12,718 bases of DNA from Patescibacteria group bacterium (GTDB lineage: Bacteria; Patescibacteriota; Minisyncoccia; Phycocordibacterales; UBA12079), in the NCBI GenBank assembly GCA_018821685.1, contig JAHJLO010000089.1, positions 1 to 12,718 on the forward strand. Direction: 5' to 3'. A program made the position numbers and the translations under genes. The notes beneath the pieces were generated by a model that saw nothing but the letters and a program-made list of their open reading frames with translations, searched no databases and was not told where the DNA came from. Numbering within the stretch: position 1 is the first letter of the stretch; every line of letters starts with the position of its first letter. This document shows, piece by piece, positions 4,922 to 9,825 of this stretch.

Positions 4922-5602
4922 ATGATATTAAAAACTTGGAGTGAAGTTTTGGCACAGTCTTTCCAAGATCTTTGGATCGGAGTGATGGGCTTTGTTCCTA
5001 ACTTAGTCGTAGCGATAATTATTTTTATCGCAGGATGGGTTGTAGGCTCATTATTAGGAAGAGTAGTTTCTCAGATTATAAAATCTTTGAAAGTGGACAA
5101 CGCTCTTAGAAGCGCTGGTTCAGAAGCTCTTTTGAACAGAGCTGGTTTCAGACTAAACTCGGGTAAATTTTTAGGAGGACTTGTTAAATGGTTTGTAATC
5201 GTTGTGTTCTTAGTTGCATCTTTTGATGTTCTAGGACTTAACCAGGTTAACGACTTTTTGCAACAAGTAGTTCTTCTTTACCTACCACAGGTTATCGTAG
5301 CTGTTCTTATTTTGTTAGTAGCAGCATTAATTGCTGATGCTATGCAATCTGTTGTTAAAGGTTCAGCTAAAGCAGCTGAAATTAAATCAGCTAATTTCCT
5401 TGGAAATGTAACTAAGTGGGCAATTTGGGTATTTGCTATTCTTATGGCTTTGTACCAATTGGGAGTAGCAGCTGCTTTTGTGCAGACACTATTCACTGGA
5501 TTCGTAGTCGCACTTGCCTTGGCCTCAGGTCTTGCATTTGGACTAGGAGGAAAGGATTCTGCTGCGAGACTTCTTTCTAAAATGGAAGGAGGAGAAATGT
5601 AA
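4922..5602 (+). CDS. Mechanosensitive-channel-like TM-helix membrane protein
   Basis: 226 aa with five likely membrane spans (about 23-46, 87-106, 117-141, 160-181 and 187-209). The spans carry the conserved TM-helix repeat of the CmpX/MscS-related family: PNLVVAIIIFIAGWVVGSLLGRVV near the N-terminus, PQVIVAVLILLVAALIAD in the middle, and ALASGLAFGLGGKDSAARLL at the end, which looks like the pore-lining helix of MscS. The large cytosolic beta domain of true MscS is missing, so this is the short form common in Parcubacteria. It probably helps against osmotic stress, but conductance is inferred. No Shine-Dalgarno site; ATG sits in A-rich sequence. Single gene, with its own terminator. Confidence 0.8.
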   Translation: MILKTWSEVLAQSFQDLWIGVMGFVPNLVVAIIIFIAGWVVGSLLGRVVSQIIKSLKVDNALRSAGSEALLNRAGFRLNSGKFLGGLVKWFVIVVFLVASFDVLGLNQVNDFLQQVVLLYLPQVIVAVLILLVAALIADAMQSVVKGSAKAAEIKSANFLGNVTKWAIWVFAILMALYQLGVAAAFVQTLFTGFVVALALASGLAFGLGGKDSAARLLSKMEGGEM

Positions 5603-5618
5603 TTAAAGTAATTATTTA

Positions 5619-5660
5619 AAATAAAAAACACCGAGTTGAAAAGCTTGGTGTTTTTTATTT
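5619..5660. terminator. Terminator after the TM-helix gene
   Basis: AAATAAAAAACACCGAG (5619-5635) pairs with CTTGGTGTTTTTTATTT (5644-5660), one G-T wobble. Its last bases overlap the -35 box of the rpsS promoter, so the two units abut without spare sequence. Confidence 0.8.
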
Positions 5661-5686
5661 GACTTTTTTCTACATTTTGCTAATAT
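5659..5686 (+). promoter_or_regulatory. Promoter of the ribosomal block (rpsS)
   Basis: TTGACT (5659-5664), a 16-nt spacer and TAATAT (5681-5686) preceded by TGC, making an extended -10 box. The start should fall near 5692. Spacing and both hexamers are the same as in the promoter before rpmC. Confidence 0.65.
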
Positions 5687-5691
5687 GTAGC

Positions 5692-5712
5692 AAGCTCAAT
5701 CGAGAGCTTTTT
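5692..5712 (+). promoter_or_regulatory. Small hairpin with T-run in the rpsS leader
   Basis: AAGCTC (5692-5697) pairs with GAGCTT (5704-5709) around AATCGA; T5 follows directly and the ATG comes five bases later. It begins at the predicted transcript 5' end. It could act as a weak attenuator or a translation control element for the ribosomal block; a six-pair stem is weak evidence. Confidence 0.3.
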
Positions 5713-5717
5713 GTATT

Positions 5718-6050
5718 ATGACAAGATCACTTAAAAAAGGTCCCTATGTGGACGAAAAACTTTCAAAGAAAGTAGCTAATAAAAAACCAGAAGATGGTGT
5801 TATTAAAACATGGGCAAGAGCGAGTCAAATTTCACCAGATATGGTTGGATTCACTTTTGGAGTCCATAATGGTAAAGAGCATCTAGAGGTTTTTGTTACA
5901 GAAGATATGGTTGGACATAGGCTAGGTGAATTTTCACCAACTAAGAAATTCTATAGACATGGAGGTAAGATGCAAAAAGAATTAGATCAAAAGAAGAAAG
6001 AATCTGAAATTGCCGCAGCTAAAGCAGCTAAAGCTTCAGCAAATAGCTAA
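5718..6050 (+). CDS. rpsS: Small ribosomal subunit protein uS19
   Basis: 110 aa (usual about 92). S19 sits in the head of the 30S subunit and pairs with S13 near the A site. The family core is intact: TRSLKKGPYVDEKL at the start, IKTWARASQISPDMVG, VHNGKEHLEVFV, and MVGHRLGEFSPTKKFYRHGGK, which ends near residue 85. The additional residues (about 92-110) form an Ala/Lys-rich tail (KKKESEIAAAKAAKA). First gene of the ribosomal block, followed 18 bases later by rplV. The usual upstream neighbour rplB is absent; a channel-like gene lies there. No Shine-Dalgarno site. Confidence 0.97.
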   Translation: MTRSLKKGPYVDEKLSKKVANKKPEDGVIKTWARASQISPDMVGFTFGVHNGKEHLEVFVTEDMVGHRLGEFSPTKKFYRHGGKMQKELDQKKKESEIAAAKAAKASANS

Positions 6051-6068
6051 AACTTAAAAACTTAAATT

Positions 6069-6512
6069 ATGTTAGTAAAAGCAGAATTAAAAAATTATAG
6101 ACAATCATCTCGAAAAGTTCGTTTAGTAGCGGATCTTGTTAGAGGTAAAAAAGTTAGCACTGCTTTGGCTGAGTTAAGTTTTTTAAATAAAAAAGCTGCT
6201 CCTGTAGTAAAGAAGCTTATTGATTCTGCTATTGCTAACGCAAAGCATAATTTTAATCTTGAAAAAGATAATTTGATTGTTAAGGAAATTCGAGTTGATG
6301 AAGGAAAGACATTAAAAAGATGGAGAGCTGGTGCTCGAGGAAGAGCTTTTCCTCTTAAAAAGAGAACTAGCCGAGTTCTTTTGGCCTTGGAATCCAAAGA
6401 TGATGAAAAAACTGTTAAGAAAGAAATGATTAAGAAAGATGAAGTTAAAAAAGTTTCATCAGAGAAAAAGGTAGATATTAAAAAAGAAGAAAAGAAGGTT
6501 GTTAAGAAATAA
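6069..6512 (+). CDS. rplV: Large ribosomal subunit protein uL22 with Lys-rich tail
   Basis: 147 aa (usual about 110). L22 binds 23S rRNA and its beta-hairpin lines the exit tunnel. The core is typical: YRQSSRKVRLVADLVRGKKV (11-30), ALAELSFLNKKAAPVVKKLIDSAIANA, and the tunnel hairpin region DEGKTLKRWRAGARGRAFPLKKRTSRV. After residue 110 comes a tail of almost only Lys, Glu, Asp and Val (KKEMIKKDEVKKV ... KKVVKK), low-complexity and probably disordered on the ribosome surface. A-rich start without Shine-Dalgarno site; 18 bases after rpsS, 19 before rpsC. Confidence 0.97.
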   Translation: MLVKAELKNYRQSSRKVRLVADLVRGKKVSTALAELSFLNKKAAPVVKKLIDSAIANAKHNFNLEKDNLIVKEIRVDEGKTLKRWRAGARGRAFPLKKRTSRVLLALESKDDEKTVKKEMIKKDEVKKVSSEKKVDIKKEEKKVVKK

Positions 6513-6531
6513 TATATTATAAATCAGAATT

Positions 6532-7188
6532 ATGACACATATAGTACACCCATACGCGCAAAGACTAAAAATACTAAGAGGTTGGAAATCTCGTTGGTTT
6601 GGTATGGGTCAACAATATAGAGATTATTTGAAAACTGACATCTTGATTCGAGAATTTTTAGAGAAAAAATTGAGAGATATGTATGTAAGCTCAATTGAGA
6701 TGGAAAGAGACGCAAAGAGGTTTAAAATTATTATCAGAACTTCACGTGCTGGTGTAATTATCGGAAGAAGTGGCGATGGTGTTCAAAAAATTAAAAAGGA
6801 TGTTGTTAAATTCTTACGAAAAAAAGGGTTAGCCATTCCAGAAGAGATAAATATTGATGTTGAAGAGATTAGATATCCTGAATCTGACGCAAGTATCGTT
6901 GGTGCGATGGTTGTCGAGGGATTAGAGAAGAGAATGCCTTTCCGAAGAGTCTTGAAGATGACAGCTGACAAGGTTATGGCTAGTAGGGAAGTCCAAGGTG
7001 TTAGAATAAGTGCCTCTGGAAGATTAGGAGGGGCTGAAATGGCAAGAAGAGAAGAGGTTAAGAAAGGTAGAATTCCTTTGCAGACTCTTAGAGCTGACAT
7101 TGATTATGCTACAAAAAGAGCAAACCTTACTTACGGAGTTATAGGAGTTAAGGTTTGGATTTACAAAGGAGACGTATTTAATAAATAA
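6532..7188 (+). CDS. rpsC: Small ribosomal subunit protein uS3
   Basis: 218 aa (E. coli 233). S3 lies at the mRNA entry tunnel of the 30S subunit and has helicase-like activity together with S4. The N-terminus reads MTHIVHPYAQRLKILRGWKS in place of the common MGQKVNPIGFRLG. The type II KH domain has GRSG (78-81) as its GxxG loop. The C-terminal domain shows VEGLEKRMPFRRV (128-140), SGRLGGAEMAR (162-172) and GRIPLQTLRADIDYA (179-193). The ATG at 6532 fits the family length. Placed between rplV and rplP as in most bacteria. No Shine-Dalgarno site. Confidence 0.97.
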   Translation: MTHIVHPYAQRLKILRGWKSRWFGMGQQYRDYLKTDILIREFLEKKLRDMYVSSIEMERDAKRFKIIIRTSRAGVIIGRSGDGVQKIKKDVVKFLRKKGLAIPEEINIDVEEIRYPESDASIVGAMVVEGLEKRMPFRRVLKMTADKVMASREVQGVRISASGRLGGAEMARREEVKKGRIPLQTLRADIDYATKRANLTYGVIGVKVWIYKGDVFNK

Positions 7189-7221
7189 TAATTTTTTTGA
7201 CTAAAAACTTAAACTAATAAA

Positions 7222-7656
7222 ATGTTATTCCCAAAGAAAGCAAAATTCAGAAAATGGCAAACTGCCAGAAAGCACCCAGATAAAAGAGGTGTGGCTACTC
7301 GTGGAGCAAAAGTTTCCTTCGGGGCTTTCGGGTTAAAAGCTACTACTGCAGGTAGAGTAAGATCAAATCAAATTGAATCGGCTCGAGTTGCTGCTAACAG
7401 AAAAGTAGGTAAGCTAGGAAAGATGTGGGTTAGAATTTTCCCAGATAGACCTTTTACAGCTAAAGCTGCCGAAGTTGGTATGGGTAAAGGAAAGGGTGAT
7501 CCAAGGGGTTATTGTGTAGAAATTAAACCAGGTAGAGTTATGTTTGAGGTTGATGGAGTTACAGAGGAAGTTGCAAGAGAAGCGTTGAGGAAAGCAGGAG
7601 CTAAGTTGCCAGTTAAGACCAAAGTTATTAGTCGAAATGAAGCTGATAACATTTAA
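7222..7656 (+). CDS. rplP: Large ribosomal subunit protein uL16
   Basis: 144 aa (E. coli 136). L16 organises the A-site region of 23S rRNA near the peptidyl transferase centre. Family marks: MLFPKKAKFRKWQ, FGAFGLKA (33-40), NQIESARVAANR (49-60), MWVRIFPDRPFT (68-79), GMGKGKG (86-92), and DGVTEEVAREALRKAGAKLP (111-130). The residue matching E. coli Arg81, which in that organism is hydroxylated by the YcfD oxygenase, is Gly86 here. There is no Shine-Dalgarno site. The 75-base gap to rpmC, the largest in the block, holds an internal promoter. Confidence 0.97.
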   Translation: MLFPKKAKFRKWQTARKHPDKRGVATRGAKVSFGAFGLKATTAGRVRSNQIESARVAANRKVGKLGKMWVRIFPDRPFTAKAAEVGMGKGKGDPRGYCVEIKPGRVMFEVDGVTEEVAREALRKAGAKLPVKTKVISRNEADNI

Positions 7657-7672
7657 TAAAATTTATTTTTAC

Positions 7673-7684
7673 CGGTAAGCTTAC
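7673..7684. promoter_or_regulatory. Palindrome between rplP and rpmC
   Basis: GTAAGCTTAC is a perfect 10-base palindrome (about 7675-7684) with ACCGGT just ahead. It precedes the internal promoter and is not followed by a T-run. It could be a protein site or chance; no regulator can be named. Confidence 0.25.
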
Positions 7685-7691
7685 TGAAAAA

Positions 7692-7719
7692 TTGACTTTT
7701 ATCTCAAAATAACTAATAT
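7692..7719 (+). promoter_or_regulatory. Internal promoter before rpmC
   Basis: TTGACT (7692-7697), a 16-nt spacer, TAATAT (7714-7719). Aligned with the rpsS promoter the identity extends beyond the boxes: TTGACTTTT, then TCT two bases on, and CTAATAT at the same distance. The start would be near 7726, only six bases before the ATG at 7732. Confidence 0.6.
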
Positions 7720-7731
7720 ATAACGATATTT

Positions 7732-7932
7732 ATGAAGAATTTAGAAAAGAAAACAGAAAAAGATTTGGAAAAAATGCTCGCAGAAAAGCGAGGAGCTTTG
7801 AGAGATTTCCGATTTGGTTCTTCAGGAAGTAAAACTAAGAATGTTAAAGAAGGTAAAAATACAAAAAAAGATATCGCCAAAATTTTAACTGAATTAAAAA
7901 ACAAAGAAATTTCAGTAGTATCAGAGAGTTAA
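7732..7932 (+). CDS. rpmC: Large ribosomal subunit protein uL29
   Basis: 66 aa, the normal size. L29 is a two-helix protein beside the exit tunnel and part of the docking site for trigger factor and SRP. Seen here: helix one LEKKTEKDLEKMLAEKRGALRDFRFGSS, with the family pattern LxxxRxxLxxLRF in the form LAEKRGALRDFRFG, and helix two TKKDIAKILTELKNKE, matching the usual RxxIARIxTxLxE end. It is the first gene behind the internal promoter and lies 22 bases from rpsQ. No Shine-Dalgarno site; the -10 box is so close that the leader is almost absent. Confidence 0.93.
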   Translation: MKNLEKKTEKDLEKMLAEKRGALRDFRFGSSGSKTKNVKEGKNTKKDIAKILTELKNKEISVVSES

Positions 7933-7954
7933 AATTTATAATATAAAAAACATC

Positions 7955-8227
7955 ATGTCAGAAAAAACAACAACAACAAAAGAAAATAAAGAAGTTAAGT
8001 TAAAGGGTAAAATTTTGACTGGTGTTGTTGTATCAGATAAGATGCAAGACACAATTGTTGTTAAGGTTCAGAGATTTATTAAACATCCAAAAATCGGAAA
8101 GTATGTTAAGATAGCAAAGAAAATTAAAGCACATGACGCTGGAAATACAGCAAAAGAGGGTGATAAAGTAACTATCCAAGAAACAAAACCGATTTCAAAA
8201 GATAAGTCTTTTATTTTAGTAAAATAA
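7955..8227 (+). CDS. rpsQ: Small ribosomal subunit protein uS17
   Basis: 90 aa. S17 is an OB-fold protein of the 30S body that binds early in assembly. The family signature GVVVSDKMQDTIVVKVQRFIKHPKIGKYVK is present (about residues 23-53), followed by KIKAHDAGNTAKEGDKVTIQETKPISKDKSFILV, matching the usual HDE ... GD.V.I.E.RPLSK pattern. The Thr/Lys-rich N-terminus (residues 2-14) is slightly extended. Start in A-rich sequence without Shine-Dalgarno site; 39 bases before rplN. Confidence 0.96.
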   Translation: MSEKTTTTKENKEVKLKGKILTGVVVSDKMQDTIVVKVQRFIKHPKIGKYVKIAKKIKAHDAGNTAKEGDKVTIQETKPISKDKSFILVK

Positions 8228-8266
8228 AATAGCAGCAATCAACAAAATACAGATTAAAAAAATATT

Positions 8267-8638
8267 ATGATTCAACCACAAACAATAGTTAAAATAACAG
8301 ATAACTCAGGCGGAAAAATTGGCCGAGTATTCAAGGTTCTTGGTGGTTCTAAAAAAAGGTACGCTAGAATCGGGGATATCGTGATTTTGTCAGTTCAATC
8401 AGCGGAACCCAGAAAACAGGTTAAAAAGAAAGACGTTTTAGCTGCTGTTGTTGTTAGACAAAAGCAACCATTTAGAAGAAAAGATGGTTCTTATATTTAT
8501 TTTGATGAAAACTCAGTGGTAATCATTGATAAAGAAAAGAAAGAACCAAAGGCGGGTAGAGTTTTTGGACCTATTCCAAGAGAAATTTCTGAAATGGGAT
8601 ATCAAAAGATTGCTTCATTAGCACCAGAAATAGTGTAA
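8267..8638 (+). CDS. rplN: Large ribosomal subunit protein uL14
   Basis: 123 aa, the standard length. L14 forms an intersubunit bridge with 16S rRNA helix 14. The order of family motifs is complete: MIQPQTIVKITDNSGGK, VLGGSKKRYARIGDIVILSV, VKKKDVLAAVVVRQKQPFRRKDGSYIYFDENSVVII, and GRVFGPIPREISEMGYQKIASLAPEIV at the C-terminus. Nothing is missing. Between rpsQ and rplX as usual; no Shine-Dalgarno site. Confidence 0.97.
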   Translation: MIQPQTIVKITDNSGGKIGRVFKVLGGSKKRYARIGDIVILSVQSAEPRKQVKKKDVLAAVVVRQKQPFRRKDGSYIYFDENSVVIIDKEKKEPKAGRVFGPIPREISEMGYQKIASLAPEIV

Positions 8639-8673
8639 GAAGTTGTTAATCAATAACTTATCACAAAAAAAAC

Positions 8674-8982
8674 ATGAAAATTAAAAAAGATGACAAAGTA
8701 ATAGTAATCGCTGGAAAAGATAAAGGAAAAACTGGTAAAGTTTTGAAGGCTCTTCCTGCTGAGAATAAAGTTGTTGTTGACGGTGTTAATATTAAGAAAA
8801 AGCACCAAAAAGCAACAAGAGGTGGGCAAAAAGGACAAATTATTGATAAAGTTTTCCCTGTTGATGTTTCAAACGTGATGCTTGTTGATCCAAAGTCAGG
8901 AAAAAGAACAAGAATTGGTAAAACTTTAGTAAAGGATAAATATGTTCGAATTGCTAAAAAAAGTCAGACTGTAATTAAATAG
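8674..8982 (+). CDS. rplX: Large ribosomal subunit protein uL24
   Basis: 102 aa, normal for L24, an assembly initiator protein of the 50S subunit near the exit tunnel. The KOW motif is at residues 5-30 (DDKVIVIAGKDKGKTGKVLK). It is followed by NKVVVDGVNIKKKHQK, the conserved V-V-G-N-K-K-H stretch, and VSNVMLVDPKSGKRTRIG near residues 68-85. Ends in TAG. A-rich start, no Shine-Dalgarno site, 23 bases before rplE. Confidence 0.96.
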   Translation: MKIKKDDKVIVIAGKDKGKTGKVLKALPAENKVVVDGVNIKKKHQKATRGGQKGQIIDKVFPVDVSNVMLVDPKSGKRTRIGKTLVKDKYVRIAKKSQTVIK

Positions 8983-9005
8983 TATTAAAGGTAATCAATA
9001 AAAAT

Positions 9006-9554
9006 ATGGAAAGTTTAAAAGAAAAACAGAATAAAATTTTTGACTTGATGAAAGGTGATTTTGGTTATGTTAATATTATGCAGACTCCAAAAATTGAGAA
9101 AATAGTTGTTAACGTTGGAACAGGTTCAACTGTTGATAAGAAAAAAATTGAGTTGATTGAAGACAGAATCACTAAAATAACAGGACAGAAACCTTCTCCA
9201 AGAAAAGCTAAGCTATCAATTGCAGCTTTTAAATTAAGAGAGGGAAGTGATGTTGGGTATCAATCAACATTAAGAGGGAAAAGAATGGTTGATTTTTTTG
9301 ATAAGGTTGTTAATATCGCACTTCCTAGAATGAAAGATTTTAGAGGACTTTCCAGAAAAGGAGTTGATGCTATGGGTAATTATACTCTAGGTATTAAGGA
9401 CCACACTATTTTTACAGAGGCTTCTGATGAAGAACTAAAAAATGTATTCGGAATGTCTATTACTATTGTTACAACTGCAAAAAGTAAAAAAGAAGCAGTC
9501 TTTTTGTTGGAAAGTCTAGGTTGGCCTTTCGAAAAAATGGATGCTAAAAAATAG
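9006..9554 (+). CDS. rplE: Large ribosomal subunit protein uL5
   Basis: 182 aa (E. coli 179). L5 binds 5S rRNA and contacts the P-site tRNA. Family marks: YVNIMQTPKIEKIVVNVGTG (21-40), ITKITGQKPSPRKAKLSIAAFKLREGSDVGYQSTLRG, FFDKVVNIALPRMKDFRGL, and NYTLGIKDHTIFTE (about 125-138). L5 is the last gene of the block: two tandem hairpins follow instead of rpsN and rpsH, its usual next neighbours. Ends in TAG. No Shine-Dalgarno site. Confidence 0.97.
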   Translation: MESLKEKQNKIFDLMKGDFGYVNIMQTPKIEKIVVNVGTGSTVDKKKIELIEDRITKITGQKPSPRKAKLSIAAFKLREGSDVGYQSTLRGKRMVDFFDKVVNIALPRMKDFRGLSRKGVDAMGNYTLGIKDHTIFTEASDEELKNVFGMSITIVTTAKSKKEAVFLLESLGWPFEKMDAKK

Positions 9555-9570
9555 TTTTAATATTTTAAAT

Positions 9571-9613
9571 AAAACATAAAAACAACCACGCTCGTGGTTG
9601 TTTTTATGTTTTT
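9571..9613. terminator. First terminator after rplE
   Basis: A 19-bp perfect stem (9571-9589 with 9594-9612; inner part ACAACCAC / GTGGTTGT) with loop GCTC and T-run. It lies 16 bases after the TAG. Confidence 0.85.
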
Positions 9614-9637
9614 AAGAACTAAAAAATAAACCCTAAT

Positions 9638-9686
9638 AAACAAACAAAAATGGGGGCTTTCCGAAAGCCCACATTTTTGTTTGTTT
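9638..9686. terminator. Second, bidirectional terminator after rplE
   Basis: Arms AAACAAACAAAAATG and CATTTTTGTTTGTTT enclose GGGGCTTT / AAAGCCC with one mismatch, and A- and T-runs lie on both sides. With the first hairpin it makes a double barrier between the ribosomal block and the surface-protein gene. Confidence 0.8.
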
Positions 9687-9733
9687 TAACTCCATTTTGA
9701 TCTGGTTTTAATAAAAAGTTACCCCCATTTTTT

Positions 9734-9785
9734 TTGGAAAACAGCCTTTAAAAATGGTAATATTTAAACATTAATATTTAAACAT
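9734..9785 (+). promoter_or_regulatory. Promoter region of the surface-protein gene
   Basis: TTGGAA (9734-9739), an 18-nt spacer and TAATAT (9758-9763) preceded by TGG, again an extended -10 box. A near-perfect direct repeat AATATTTAAACATTA follows (9759-9773 and 9773-9787), so a second TAATAT sits at 9771-9777. The rest of the 263-base gap holds only the two terminators. Confidence 0.5.
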
Positions 9786-9786
9786 T

Positions 9787-9825
9787 ATGGGAGAAATCTA
9801 TCTCTCTTTGATTTTTCATGAATAA
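9787..9825 (+). other. Possible 12-codon upstream reading frame
   Basis: ATG 9787 opens MGEIYLSLIFHE and ends at TAA 9823-9825, overlapping the ATG of the surface-protein gene (9818) by eight bases in another frame. An ATG overlapped this way permits translational coupling. It may equally be chance, since short frames are common. Confidence 0.25.

Noticed and set aside
5278..5631. Minus-strand 117-aa frame in the channel-like gene
   Set aside because: Antisense shadow of a clear membrane protein, with no start signals of its own.
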